A DNA stretch of 64,000 nt from Rhizobiales bacterium 64-17 (GTDB taxonomy: Bacteria > Pseudomonadota > Alphaproteobacteria > Rhizobiales > Xanthobacteraceae), in the NCBI GenBank assembly GCA_001899285.1, contig MKWA01000022.1:161729-225728 (forward strand), written 5' to 3'. This document shows positions 25,551 to 34,772 of the stretch, in pieces; position 1 is the first letter of the stretch, and the number at the start of each line of letters is the position of its first letter. A model generated the notes under the pieces. It was not told the DNA's origin, made no database searches, and was given only the letters and a program-made list of their open reading frames with translations. A program made the translations under genes and the position numbers.

Positions 25551-27817
25551 CGCGCGGCCAGCGCAGCCTTGAGCCGCTGCGGCGTCACCGGCAATCGCGT
25601 GATCAGCCCCGGCATGCCGAGCGCGTCATCGATGGCGGCGGCAATGGCCGCGCCGGCGGCGTTGACGCCGGCTTCACCCGAGCCTTTCAGGCCGAGCGGA
25701 TTGAGCGGGCTCGGTGCATCCTCGGAGATCACGATATCCATCGGCGGGATTTCGTGTGCTGTCGGCATCAGATAATCGGCGAAGGTCACCGACAGCGGCT
25801 CGCCGCGCTCGTCGTAAAGAAATTCCTCGAGCAGCGCGCCACCGATCCCCTGCGCGATGCCGCCGGTGATCTGCCCCTCGACCAGCATCGGATTGACGGC
25901 ACGGCCGATGTCATAGGCGACCAGATAGCGTTCGACGGTGACGCCGCCGGTCTCGCGGTCGACCTGCACCAGCGCGACATGGACGCCGTAGGGATAGACC
26001 ATGTGGCTCGATTCGAACGAGGCTTCGCTTGACGCACCGTGTGTGGCGTCGATGCTGCGCGCGACATCGGCGATGGCCATCGACGGCCCGCTGCCGTCCG
26101 TGCGCGCGATCCAGCCGTCGCTGACGGTGAGTTGCGTCGCGTCAGTCTGCATCAGCGGCGCAGCGATGGCGAGCAGCCGCGCGCGCAGCGCCTCGGCCGC
26201 GCGCCGGGTTGCTTCGCCGGTCATCACCGTGACGCGGGAGGCGAAGGCGCCGAGGCCGCGCTCGATGCGATCGGTCTGGCCGTGGGTGACGCGGATCGTG
26301 TCGAACGCGGCGCCGAGCGTCTCCGCGCAGATTTGTGCGATCACCGTCTCGACGCCCTGGCCGATCGAGGCGGCACCGGTAATCACCTCGATAGCGCCGG
26401 AGGGCGAGAGTTCGATCCGCACGTCGTCATAGGGACCAAGGCCGCTTTTCTCGACGAACATGGCGAGGCCGACGCCGACCGTTTCGCCGGCCTTGCGGCG
26501 CGTGGCAACGGCGTCGCGCAGCGTTTGCCAGCCGGTGGCGTCAATCGCCTTGCGCACCAAGCCGCCATAGTCGCCGGAATCGTAGACCACCTTGGTGCCG
26601 AGCGTATCGACCCGCAGGTCGTAAGGCATATCGGCTTTCTGCAGCAGATTGCGGCGGCGCGCTTCGACCGGGCTGATGCCGGCCTTGGCGGCGATGGCGT
26701 CGAGCAGCCGCTCGCGCGCGAAGGTGCTTTCGTAACGGCCCGGCGCGCGATAGGTGCCGCCTGGTGTCTTATTGGTCAGCCGGATATGCCCGACCGCACG
26801 ATAGGCCGGAATGCGATACGGTCCCGGCAGCATCGCCGCGGCGAGATCGGCGACGGTGGCGCCGTGGGTGCGCACATAGGCGCCCTGATCGTGGAAGAAC
26901 TCGTCCTCGACCGCGAGGATATGTCCCTCGGCGTCGATGGCGGCGCGGATGCGGTGTGTCTGCTCGCGCGAATGATTGCAGGCGACGAGATTCTCGCGCC
27001 GGTCCTCGATCCATTTCACCGGCCGGCCCAGCTTCAGCGCGGCATAGCAGGCGATCACGTCTTCCGGATAAAGCTCGCCACGCACGCCGAAACCGCCACC
27101 GGTGTGGCCTTCGTAGAGATTGATTGATTTGCGCTCGCGCCCGAGCATGATGGCGATCTGGTCGCGATTCCAGTGCGGCACCTTGGCGGCGCCGTACATC
27201 TCCAGCATGTCATGCTTGGCATCGTAGCGGGCGATGGCGCCGCGCGTTTCCAGCGGCACGCCGGAATGCCGGCCGACGCTCAGGGTGAGCGAGACGACAT
27301 GCTGCGCGGTCTTGAACGCCGCGTCGGCATCGCCGTAGCCCTTCTCGATGACAATGACTTCGGTCGGCAGGCCGGGGGCGAAGTCGCCGGTTTCGCCTGC
27401 GGCGTCGAGCACCGCCGGCAATTCCTCGATGTCGATCACAACGAGATCGGCAGCGTCCTCGGCAGTGTAGGCATCACTGGCGAACACCACCGCGACCGGC
27501 TCACCGACATAGCGCACCTTGTCACGCGCCAGCACATATTGCCGGTAGGGCGCGAGCCCCTTGATATTGGTGAGCCGCACGTCAATGGGCGGCAGGTCGG
27601 CGACGTCGTCGGCAGTCCACACCGCGAATACGCCCGGCAGCGCGCACGCCTCGCTGGTGTCCACCGAGACGATCCGCCCGTGGGCGTAGCCCGAGCGGAC
27701 CACGCGCATCGCAAGCTGATCGGGAAACGAGATATCCGAGGCAAAGCGGCCCTGACCCGTCAGCAGCGGCGGGTCTTCGAGCCGCTTGCGCGATTGGCCG
27801 ATGATGCGGCTGGCCAT
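25547..27817 (-). CDS. Molybdenum hydroxylase large subunit, second copy (XdhB/CoxL-like)
   Basis: 756 residues of the xanthine oxidase/aldehyde oxidase molybdopterin-binding family. A short first domain (SRIIGQSRKRLEDPPLLTGQGRF) precedes the Moco-binding region: GGGFGVRGE, GGTYRAPGRYE and, near the C-terminus, the active-site Glu E715 in KGSGEAGVNAAG. It lacks the AYxCSFR motif of true (form I) CO dehydrogenase. Start at 27817 shares one base with the 2Fe-2S subunit stop. The complex would hydroxylate an N-heterocycle, aldehyde or aromatic carbon using water. It is clearly different from the other large subunit at 28296-30635. Confidence 0.9.
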   Translation of the reverse strand: MASRIIGQSRKRLEDPPLLTGQGRFASDISFPDQLAMRVVRSGYAHGRIVSVDTSEACALPGVFAVWTADDVADLPPIDVRLTNIKGLAPYRQYVLARDKVRYVGEPVAVVFASDAYTAEDAADLVVIDIEELPAVLDAAGETGDFAPGLPTEVIVIEKGYGDADAAFKTAQHVVSLTLSVGRHSGVPLETRGAIARYDAKHDMLEMYGAAKVPHWNRDQIAIMLGRERKSINLYEGHTGGGFGVRGELYPEDVIACYAALKLGRPVKWIEDRRENLVACNHSREQTHRIRAAIDAEGHILAVEDEFFHDQGAYVRTHGATVADLAAAMLPGPYRIPAYRAVGHIRLTNKTPGGTYRAPGRYESTFARERLLDAIAAKAGISPVEARRRNLLQKADMPYDLRVDTLGTKVVYDSGDYGGLVRKAIDATGWQTLRDAVATRRKAGETVGVGLAMFVEKSGLGPYDDVRIELSPSGAIEVITGAASIGQGVETVIAQICAETLGAAFDTIRVTHGQTDRIERGLGAFASRVTVMTGEATRRAAEALRARLLAIAAPLMQTDATQLTVSDGWIARTDGSGPSMAIADVARSIDATHGASSEASFESSHMVYPYGVHVALVQVDRETGGVTVERYLVAYDIGRAVNPMLVEGQITGGIAQGIGGALLEEFLYDERGEPLSVTFADYLMPTAHEIPPMDIVISEDAPSPLNPLGLKGSGEAGVNAAGAAIAAAIDDALGMPGLITRLPVTPQRLKAALAAR

Positions 27818-28299
27818 CAGCTTGCGCCGCGCATCTCGGCGGCTGCGGCGCGCACCGCCTTGATGATGTTCTGGTAACCGGTGCAGCGACACAGATTGGA
27901 CGACAGCACGTCAAGCAGATCGTCGTCACTGATCTGCGGCTCGCGCTCCAGCACGCCGACCGCGAGCATCAGGAAGCCCGGCGTGCAGAAGCCGCATTGC
28001 AGCCCATGGTGATCCATGAAGGCGCGCTGCATCGGGTGCAGCTCGTTGCCTTTGGCAAGCCCTTCGACGGTGCGGATCGCCTTGCCGTCGGCTTGCGCGG
28101 CGAACATCAGGCAGGAGCGCACCGGCTCGCCGTTGACGATCACGGTGCAGGCGCCGCACACGCCGTGCTCGCAGCCGATATGGGTGCCGGTCTGGCCGCA
28201 ATCCTCGCGGATCGCGTCGGCCAGCGTGCGGCGCGGCTCCACGGCGATCTTGTGGTCGCGGCCGTTGATCTTGAGCGTGATCGGGGTTTTCTCGCTCAT
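27817..28299 (-). CDS. Molybdenum hydroxylase 2Fe-2S subunit (CoxS-like)
   Basis: 160 residues. Plant-type 2Fe-2S cluster ligands C43, C48, C51 and C63, then the second cluster ligands C102, C105, C137 and C139 (QCGFC and CRC). Both clusters are complete. It passes electrons from the Moco subunit to FAD. Overlaps the upstream large subunit by 4 bases and the downstream large subunit by 1 base, so all are co-translated. Confidence 0.95.
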   Translation of the reverse strand: MSEKTPITLKINGRDHKIAVEPRRTLADAIREDCGQTGTHIGCEHGVCGACTVIVNGEPVRSCLMFAAQADGKAIRTVEGLAKGNELHPMQRAFMDHHGLQCGFCTPGFLMLAVGVLEREPQISDDDLLDVLSSNLCRCTGYQNIIKAVRAAAAEMRGAS

Positions 28300-30635
28300 G
28301 CGGCGGTCTCCGTCTGTTGGCGCGCGCGCAGCGCGGCGCGGATGCGCTGCGGCGTCGCCGGCATTTCGTCGATGGCGACGCCGAACGGCGACAGTGCATC
28401 GTTGATGGCGTTCATCACCGCGGCAGGCGAGCCGATGGCGCCGCCTTCGCCGAGGCCCTTGGCCTGAAGATTGGTCGCGGTGGTGTGGGTTTCAAGGTGA
28501 TGCAGCTCGATCGGCGGGATTTCATGCGCGGTCGGCGGCAGGAAGTCGGCGAGGGTGGACGACAGGATCGTGCCGTTCTCGTCGTAGAGGATTTCCTCGA
28601 GGATGGCGTTGCCGATGCCCTGGGCGATGCCGCCATGCACCTGACCGTCGGCGATCATCGGATTGATGATGCGGCCGCAGTCCTCGGCGGCGATGAATTT
28701 CTCGACCTTGACCTGTCCGGTTTCGATATCGACCTCGACCATCGCCACATGGCACGCATTGGAAAAGGTGCCCGGCGGATCGTAGTGGCCGGCCTCGGTC
28801 ATACCGGGTTCGATCTCACCCTTGAAGCGGTGCGTCTGGTGATAGGCGTCACGCGCGAGCGCGGCGATGGCGATGCTGCGGTCGGTGCCGGCAACGGTGG
28901 CGGCGCTGTCGCCCAGTACGATATCCTCGGGTGCGGCCTCCAGCATATGCGTCGCGAGCTTGATGATCTTGGCGCGCAGCTTCTGCGCGGCGATCAAGGT
29001 TGCGCCGCCGGAAATCACCAGCGAGCGGCTGGCAAAGGTGCCCCAACCGTAAGGCGAGCGATCGGTGTCGCCGTGGATCACCTTGATCCGCTGCGGCTCG
29101 ATGCCGAGCTGGTCGGCGACGATCTGCGCCAAAGTAGTGCGCAGGCCCTGACCGTGCGGCGAGGTGCCGATCCGCAATTCGACGAAGCCGGATGGGTCCA
29201 TGGTCAGCTCGACCATTTCCCAGCCGGGCGTGATCGCCATGCCGCGCGCTGCGAACGCGGGGCTGCCGTAGCCGGTGCGTTCCGAGAAGGTGCAGAAGCC
29301 GAGGCCGAGATAGCGGCCTTGCTTGCGCAGCGCCTGCTGGCGCGCGCGGAACGCCGGCACGTCCACATGCTTGACGGCAAGCTCCAACGTTTCCTTGTAG
29401 GTCGCCTCGTCGAACACAAGCCCCATGGCCGATGTGTAGGGAAACTGATCGATCAGGTTGCGGCGGCGGATATCGATCGGATTGATGCCCAGCTCGACCG
29501 CGGCCTTGTCCATCAGCCGTTCCAGCGCAAAGGTGATCACCGGACGCGACACGCCACGATAGGGCGCCATTGGGCAGGTGTTGGTGGCGACGCCGCGCGC
29601 GGTGCACGCATAGTGCCGCACGTCGTAGGGACCGGGGATTTCCGCCATCGCCATCAAGGGTTCGACGCCGCAGGTGGTGGGGAAGCAGGAATAGGCGCCG
29701 ATATTGGCGAGCACGTCGGCCGACAGCGCGATCAGCTTGCCGTCGGCATCGAACGCCCCGTCGAGCGCGATATATTGATCGCGGCTGTGGTAGCTGGCGA
29801 TCAGGTTCTCGCGGCGATCCTCGGTCCAGGCAAAAGAGCTGCGGTGTTCGCGCGCCAGCCACGCGATCAGCACATATTCCGGCGGCAGCGACATCTTCTG
29901 GCCGAAGCCGCCGCCGACATCGGGCGCGATCACCCGCAGGTCGGATTCCGGCATGTCGAGCAGATCGGCAATGGCGGTGCGCGTGAGATGCGGCATCTGC
30001 GTGGTGCAGGTCAGCGTGATACGCCCGGTCGCCGGATCGTAAGCCGCGTGCGCGGCGCGCGGCTCCATCGGCGTCGCGTTCTGGCGGCGTGAGCGCGCTT
30101 CGAGGCGAACGATCCTGTGTGCGTTGCGCCAGGCGGTGTCGAACTCCGGCGTCTTCACCTGCGCGTTGACGATCACATTGTCCGGCGCCTCCGGATGCAG
30201 CGCCGCGCTTGACGCCGCGTCGCGTGCATCGATCAGCGGCGCCGTCTCGTCGATCTCGACCTCGACCGCATCGGCGATGTCCTCGGCTTCTTCCTCGCTC
30301 GCGGCGATCGCGGCGGCGATACACTCGCCGGTGAAGCGCACGACGCCGTCGGCGAGGATCGGCTGGCCGATCGGCCGGTAGTTGAACTTGTACAGCATCG
30401 GCTTGATCGGCTTCACGCCGGCAAGCTCCGCCGCGGTGACGACGAAGGCGCCGTCCGGCGGCTTGATCTTCTTGATTGTGCCTGCGGCGACCGGGCTGCG
30501 CACGAAGCGCACCCAGTGCGCGGCCGGCAGATCGGCGGTGAAGCGCCCGCGGCCGGTCACCAGCGCCGGGTCTTCCAGCCGCCGGATGGCGCGGCCGACC
30601 CAGGTTGTGCCCGATCCTTTGGTGGCAGCGCTCAT
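28296..30635 (-). CDS. Molybdenum hydroxylase large subunit, first copy (CoxL-like)
   Basis: 779 residues. Conserved features: WVGRAIRRLEDPALVTGRGRF at the N-terminus, GGGFGQKMSLPPE, APYRGVSRP in place of the form I AYxCSFR loop, and the active-site Glu E730 in KGLGEGGAIG. It forms the catalytic subunit with the FAD (30632-31489) and 2Fe-2S proteins. Overlaps the FAD-subunit gene by 4 bases. Substrate unknown; the neighbouring nadC suggests a pyridine-carboxylate-like compound. Confidence 0.92.
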   Translation of the reverse strand: MSAATKGSGTTWVGRAIRRLEDPALVTGRGRFTADLPAAHWVRFVRSPVAAGTIKKIKPPDGAFVVTAAELAGVKPIKPMLYKFNYRPIGQPILADGVVRFTGECIAAAIAASEEEAEDIADAVEVEIDETAPLIDARDAASSAALHPEAPDNVIVNAQVKTPEFDTAWRNAHRIVRLEARSRRQNATPMEPRAAHAAYDPATGRITLTCTTQMPHLTRTAIADLLDMPESDLRVIAPDVGGGFGQKMSLPPEYVLIAWLAREHRSSFAWTEDRRENLIASYHSRDQYIALDGAFDADGKLIALSADVLANIGAYSCFPTTCGVEPLMAMAEIPGPYDVRHYACTARGVATNTCPMAPYRGVSRPVITFALERLMDKAAVELGINPIDIRRRNLIDQFPYTSAMGLVFDEATYKETLELAVKHVDVPAFRARQQALRKQGRYLGLGFCTFSERTGYGSPAFAARGMAITPGWEMVELTMDPSGFVELRIGTSPHGQGLRTTLAQIVADQLGIEPQRIKVIHGDTDRSPYGWGTFASRSLVISGGATLIAAQKLRAKIIKLATHMLEAAPEDIVLGDSAATVAGTDRSIAIAALARDAYHQTHRFKGEIEPGMTEAGHYDPPGTFSNACHVAMVEVDIETGQVKVEKFIAAEDCGRIINPMIADGQVHGGIAQGIGNAILEEILYDENGTILSSTLADFLPPTAHEIPPIELHHLETHTTATNLQAKGLGEGGAIGSPAAVMNAINDALSPFGVAIDEMPATPQRIRAALRARQQTETAA

Positions 30636-31489
30636 TTGACCGAGGCTTCCAGCGCGCGCCGCACCACGGCGCGGACCAGATCGCGGCGATATTCGCCGGT
30701 GGTCTGGATATCTTCGAGCGGATCGATCGCGGCGCTGGCGGCTTCCGCCGCCGCGCGGAACGCGGCATCGCCGGGCATCTGGCCGTTGAGCGCCGCTTCT
30801 GCTTCGGGAATGCGGCGCGGGCTCGCTTCCGCGCCGCCGACTCCCACGCGCGCGTCGGCGATGCGGCCGTCAACGATGCGATAGGTGGCGAGCGCCGCCG
30901 ACATGGCGAAGTCGCCGGCGCGGCGGCTGAATTCGTTGAAGCCGAACTTGGTCCCGGCCGGCAGCAGCATGTAGCGCGCCTCCGCCAGCAATTCGTCTTC
31001 CTTGAGCGCGGTCGACATCAGACCCTCGAAGAAGTCGCGCGCGGGGATGATGCGCTCGCCGCCCTTGCGTCGCGCCACCAGCTCGGCGTCGAGCGTCGCG
31101 GCGGTCAGACACCATTCCGAGGACGGGTCGGCATGCGCGAGGCTGCCGCACATGGTCCCGCGCATGCGGATCGGATAATGCGCGATATTGTGCACGACCG
31201 ATGCCAGCAGTGCGCCGAGCGGCCCCGGTTCGACCGGCTTGTGGAATGCGCCGTGGCGTACGCGCGCGCCGACGATCAGCATGCCGTTCTCGACAATGAG
31301 TTTATCGAGGCCGGCGACCTCGTTGATGTCGACGAGATGTGCCGGCCGCGCCATGCGGAACGCCATGATCGGCACGAGGCTCTGCCCGCCGGCCAGAACG
31401 CGGCCGTCCTGCGGTGCGACTTCGGCCAGAATCGCCAACGCCTCATCCAGGGTTCGCGGCGTGTGACGAACAAAGGGCGCTGGCTTCAT
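30632..31489 (-). CDS. Molybdenum hydroxylase FAD subunit (CoxM-like)
   Basis: 285 residues with the FAD-binding motifs of the family: AGGQSLVPIMAFR near 34-46 and TMCGSLAHADPSSEW near 112-126. The C-terminal CO-dehydrogenase flavoprotein domain follows. It receives electrons from the 2Fe-2S subunit. It starts 12 bases after the nadC stop and overlaps the large subunit by 4 bases. Confidence 0.93.
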   Translation of the reverse strand: MKPAPFVRHTPRTLDEALAILAEVAPQDGRVLAGGQSLVPIMAFRMARPAHLVDINEVAGLDKLIVENGMLIVGARVRHGAFHKPVEPGPLGALLASVVHNIAHYPIRMRGTMCGSLAHADPSSEWCLTAATLDAELVARRKGGERIIPARDFFEGLMSTALKEDELLAEARYMLLPAGTKFGFNEFSRRAGDFAMSAALATYRIVDGRIADARVGVGGAEASPRRIPEAEAALNGQMPGDAAFRAAAEAASAAIDPLEDIQTTGEYRRDLVRAVVRRALEASVK

Positions 31490-31501
31490 GGTATTACCTC
31501 G

Positions 31502-32335
31502 TCAGGCGTCGTCGAGCCCGATATCGACGGCGGGCGCCGCCTGGATGGTCTTGCTGGTCGAAACATAATCGACGCCGGTCTCGGCGATCGGCCGCACGGT
31601 GTCGAAGCGCACGCCGCCCGACGCTTCCAGCGGAATGCGGCCGGCGACGAGCTTCACCGATTCGCGCATCTCGTCGAGCGGCATGTTGTCGAGCATGATG
31701 ATATCGGCTTTCGCCGCGATCGCATCGCGAACCTGTTCAAGCCGGTCGCATTCGACCTCGATCTTGATCAGACCCGGCACGCGCGCACGGGCGCGCTCCA
31801 CCGCCTTGGCGATACTGCCGGCGACCGCGATGTGGTTATCCTTGATCATCACGCCGCCGTCGAGGCCGAGGCGATGATTGGCGCCGCCGCCGCAGGTCAC
31901 CGCATGTTTCTCCAGCATGCGCAGGCCGGGCGTGGTCTTGCGGGTGTCGATCAGCTTCGCCTTTGTGCCCTTGATGGCGTCCATCCAGCGCGCGGTCTCG
32001 GTGGCGATGCCGGAGAGGTGCTGGACGATATTGAGTGCGGTGCGCTCGACGGTGAGGAGGCTGCGCGCCCCGCCGGACACGGCCAGCAGCGTCGTCTTCG
32101 GCTTGCAGCGCGTGCCGTCCTGGGTCTTAACCTCGACCTTCACGGCCGGGTCGTAACGTTTGAAGCAAGCGGCGGCGACGTCGATGCCGGCCAGCGACAA
32201 ATCCTGTCGCGCATTCATATGGAAGGTAGCCTTCGCGTCTGCTTCGATCATCGACAGCGCGGTGAGGTCGCCGTGGCCGATATCCTCCTCGAGCCAGAGG
32301 TCGATCAGGCGATTGACGGAGTAGAGGTCCAGCAT
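31502..32335 (-). CDS. nadC: Nicotinate-nucleotide pyrophosphorylase (quinolinate phosphoribosyltransferase), NadC
   Basis: 277 residues, full-length type II PRTase. The substrate-binding block IDTRKTTPGLRMLEKHAVTCGGGANHRLGLDGGVMIKDNHI matches NadC closely and not the molybdenum-operon homologue ModD. NadC converts quinolinate and PRPP to nicotinate mononucleotide and CO2. It is the first gene of the molybdenum hydroxylase operon rather than being beside nadA and nadB, neither of which is in this window. This suggests a second, specialised copy working in a catabolic or salvage route. A candidate promoter and operator lie 40 to 90 bases upstream. Confidence 0.88.
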   Translation of the reverse strand: MLDLYSVNRLIDLWLEEDIGHGDLTALSMIEADAKATFHMNARQDLSLAGIDVAAACFKRYDPAVKVEVKTQDGTRCKPKTTLLAVSGGARSLLTVERTALNIVQHLSGIATETARWMDAIKGTKAKLIDTRKTTPGLRMLEKHAVTCGGGANHRLGLDGGVMIKDNHIAVAGSIAKAVERARARVPGLIKIEVECDRLEQVRDAIAAKADIIMLDNMPLDEMRESVKLVAGRIPLEASGGVRFDTVRPIAETGVDYVSTSKTIQAAPAVDIGLDDA

Positions 32336-32374
32336 GCGGATACTCGCTACAACAGGCGATCAGCCGATCCGCCG

Positions 32375-32402
32375 ATGATAGCCCGCCCGGCCGCCAAGGC
32401 AA
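32375..32402 (-). promoter_or_regulatory. Candidate promoter of the nadC/molybdenum hydroxylase operon
   Basis: Minus strand TTGCCT (32397-32402), 16-base spacer, TATCAT (32375-32380, 5/6 match), predicted start near 32368, about 33 bases before the nadC ATG. The shared operator lies immediately upstream of the -35, which would suit an activator. Confidence 0.5.
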
Positions 32403-32403
32403 G

Positions 32404-32424
32404 ATCGTTTGTGTGCATACAAAA
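32404..32424. promoter_or_regulatory. Operator candidate, shared with 35778-35798
   Basis: Near-perfect 16-bp palindrome TTTGTGTGCATACAAA (one mismatched pair) within a 21-base segment that matches the minus-strand-inverted site at 35778-35798 at 17 positions, including a common CAAACGAT end. Lies in the 103-base gap between nadC and the permease gene. Confidence 0.7.
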
Positions 32425-32438
32425 GCGGCCGAAAGAGC

Positions 32439-33167
32439 CTAACGCGCCGCCGTCCGGTCCAGCAGCAGCAACAGCGCATTGGCGGAGACGGCGAAAACCG
32501 ACAGGAACAGGGCCACGGCCATGATGGTGGCGATGTCGCCCAGCCCCATGGCGCTGGTGATCATGAAGCCGAGCCCGCGCTGGGAGGCGAACATTTCGCC
32601 GATCAGCACGCCGAGCAGGGTCAGCGAGAAGCCGAGCCGCGCGCCGGCGAGCACTTCAGGGATCACAGCGGGCAGCGCGACATGCCATGCCATCTGGCCG
32701 GGGGTCAGCCGCATGGTCTCGGCGGTACGCCAGTACACCGGCTTGATCTGCAGGATCGCCTTCATGGTGAAGATCGTCACCGGGATCAGGCCGTGCATGG
32801 CCCCGAACGCAATCTTGGCGGAGATGCCGAGGCCGAAGCACAGCAGCACCAGCGGGTAGAGCGTCACCTTCGGCAGCGAATAGAGCGCGATCAGGATCGG
32901 CTCGGAGACGATTGCCGAGGTACGGCTCAGGCCGAGCACGACGCCGAGTGCGACGCCGCCGATCAGCGAGATCAGCGCGGCGGCGACGAACGCGCGGGCG
33001 GTTTCCGCGACATTGAGCCAGAACCGCTCGGTGCCGAGCAGCTTGCCGAGATGCTCGACGGTGTCGAGCGGCGAAGTCAGCGCGATGTCGCCGGCGATCC
33101 AGTGCAGGATTTGCCAGGCGGCAACGATGCCGACGAGAAGCAGGATGAAGTCGACAAGCCGTCTCAT
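32439..33167 (-). CDS. ABC transporter permease, SsuC/NMT1 type (system B, second permease)
   Basis: 242 residues, about six transmembrane helices. The EAA loop reads ILQIKPVYWRTAETMRLTPGQMAWHVALPAVIPEVLAGARLGF. The start at 33167 is 7 bases after the previous permease stop, with GTGAGG upstream. It is the last gene of system B. Two distinct permeases in one NMT1-type system would form a heterodimeric channel. Confidence 0.9.
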   Translation of the reverse strand: MRRLVDFILLLVGIVAAWQILHWIAGDIALTSPLDTVEHLGKLLGTERFWLNVAETARAFVAAALISLIGGVALGVVLGLSRTSAIVSEPILIALYSLPKVTLYPLVLLCFGLGISAKIAFGAMHGLIPVTIFTMKAILQIKPVYWRTAETMRLTPGQMAWHVALPAVIPEVLAGARLGFSLTLLGVLIGEMFASQRGLGFMITSAMGLGDIATIMAVALFLSVFAVSANALLLLLDRTAAR

Positions 33168-33174
33168 CGGCGCC

Positions 33175-33939
33175 TCACCGTCGCAGCCGGCTCTGCAGCC
33201 GGCGGTCGATGGTGTCGAGCACCGCATTGGCGACGGTCGCGACAATGATGACGAGCAGCATCAGCCCGTACATCTTGCGGTTCTCGAAATTGTTGTAGGC
33301 GTAGGCGATCTGGTAGCCGATGCCCTGGCCCGACAGGATGAATTCGGAGGCGATCACGCCGATGAAGGCATAGGCGAAGGCGAGCTTGATGCCGGTGAAC
33401 AGATGCGGTGCTGCGGCCGGCAGATCGATCAGCAGTGCGCGGCGCGCAAGCCCCATCCGGTAGATCGCCGCGGTCTTGCGCAGCACGCGCGGGATGCGGT
33501 CGAGCCCGGTCAGGGTCGAGGCGATCATGGCGACGATCGACAGCAGCACGGCGATGGCGATGATCGCGCGATCGCTCACGCCGAACACGACGATGAACAC
33601 CGGATAGAACATGAAGGTCGGGATCGCGTAATAGCTTGCAAGCAAGGGCTCCAGCGTCGCGCGCAATCGCGGAAGCGCGTGGATGGCGATGCCGAGTGCA
33701 AAACCCAGCGCGATCGACAGCGCCGAGGCGATCGCCACATCCTGCAAGGTCGAGACGATATCGGCGGTGAACTCGCCGGTTTCGAGCAGATGCCACAGGC
33801 TGGTCGCCATCTCGGACGGCGGCAGCACGACGGTGCGCGGCAATACGCCGAGGCGGCACAGCAACTCGAAGGCCAGAACAAAGGCGACCACGACCGCGAG
33901 GCGAATCCAGCCTTCGCGGGTCAGGCCGCCGCGTTTCAT
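33175..33939 (-). CDS. ABC transporter permease, SsuC/NMT1 type (system B, first permease)
   Basis: 254 residues. Hydrophobic start RLAVVVAFVLAFELLCRLGVLP, EAA loop near RIPRVLRKTAAIYRMGLARRALLIDLPAAAPHLFTGIKLAFAYAFIGVI, and about six helices. Start at 33939 gives an ATGA overlap with the ATPase stop. Clearly different in sequence from the following permease. Confidence 0.9.
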   Translation of the reverse strand: MKRGGLTREGWIRLAVVVAFVLAFELLCRLGVLPRTVVLPPSEMATSLWHLLETGEFTADIVSTLQDVAIASALSIALGFALGIAIHALPRLRATLEPLLASYYAIPTFMFYPVFIVVFGVSDRAIIAIAVLLSIVAMIASTLTGLDRIPRVLRKTAAIYRMGLARRALLIDLPAAAPHLFTGIKLAFAYAFIGVIASEFILSGQGIGYQIAYAYNNFENRKMYGLMLLVIIVATVANAVLDTIDRRLQSRLRR

Positions 33940-34772
33940 GGCCGCGTGCCCATCAGCTTGAGCGATTCGACGCGCAACTTCTCCCACAGCCTTGCTGTCA
34001 CCGCGCCGAAGCCGGGATCGGAGACGATGCGGCTGTCGCGGTCGCGCGGCCAATGTGTTTCGACGATATCGATGAAGCGGCCCGGTCTCGCCGACATCAC
34101 GCCGACACGATCCGACAGCATCGCGGCCTCATCGAGCGCGTGGGTAATCAGCAGCACGGTCGCGCCGGTTTCACGCCACAGCCGCAGCAGTTCGTCGCCC
34201 ATCAACAGCCGTGTCTGCTGGTCGAGCGCGCCGAACGGCTCGTCGAGCAAGATCAGACGCGGTTGCAGCACCAGCGTGCGGGCGATGCAGACGCGCTGGC
34301 GCATGCCGCCGGAGAGTTGCGCCGGATAGGCGCGCTCGAAATCGCGCAGCCCCATGAAGCCGATCGCATAATCGACGCGCTTTTTGATCTCGGCCTCGTC
34401 GACGCCGGCGCGGCGCAGACCGAACGCGACGTTGTCGCGAACCGTCAGCCAGGGAAACGAGGCGTCTTCCTGAAACACGACGCCGACGCCGTCCGGCACG
34501 CCGTCGATCGGCTTGTCTTCGAAGGTGGCCGTCCCGTCGGTCGGTGGCGACAGGCCGGCGAGCACGTCGAGCAGGGTGGACTTGCCGCAACCGGAAGGTC
34601 CGACCACGGCGAAGAATTCGCCGTGATAGAGATCGAGGTCGATGGGTCCGAGCGCATGCAGGCCCGCGCCCGACGCCAGCGGGAACACCCGCGTCACGCC
34701 GCGCAGTTGCGCGTGGACGTCGCGCGGGGCGATTTCTACGCCGGATGCGGCGCCGTCAGAGGCGGCCGTCAC
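33936..34772 (-). CDS. ABC transporter ATPase, SsuB/NMT1 type (system B)
   Basis: 278 residues beginning at GTG 34772, which overlaps the binding-protein stop (GTGA). Walker A GPSGCGKST near 59-67, Q-loop VFQEDASFPW, signature LSGGMRQRV, Walker B LILLDEPFGALD. A 25-residue N-terminal lead precedes the ATPase fold. Powers the heterodimeric permease. Confidence 0.92.
   Translation of the reverse strand: MTAASDGAASGVEIAPRDVHAQLRGVTRVFPLASGAGLHALGPIDLDLYHGEFFAVVGPSGCGKSTLLDVLAGLSPPTDGTATFEDKPIDGVPDGVGVVFQEDASFPWLTVRDNVAFGLRRAGVDEAEIKKRVDYAIGFMGLRDFERAYPAQLSGGMRQRVCIARTLVLQPRLILLDEPFGALDQQTRLLMGDELLRLWRETGATVLLITHALDEAAMLSDRVGVMSARPGRFIDIVETHWPRDRDSRIVSDPGFGAVTARLWEKLRVESLKLMGTRP

Noticed and set aside
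28296..31489. Reading the coxMSL-like genes as carbon monoxide dehydrogenase
   Set aside because: Neither large subunit has the AYxCSFR active-site loop of form I CO dehydrogenase, and no coxDEF maturation genes are present. Called only as molybdenum hydroxylase.
31502..32335. ModD (molybdenum transport-associated NadC homologue)
   Set aside because: The DTRKTTPGLR and CGGGANHRLGL blocks and the length fit true NadC; no molybdate transporter is adjacent.
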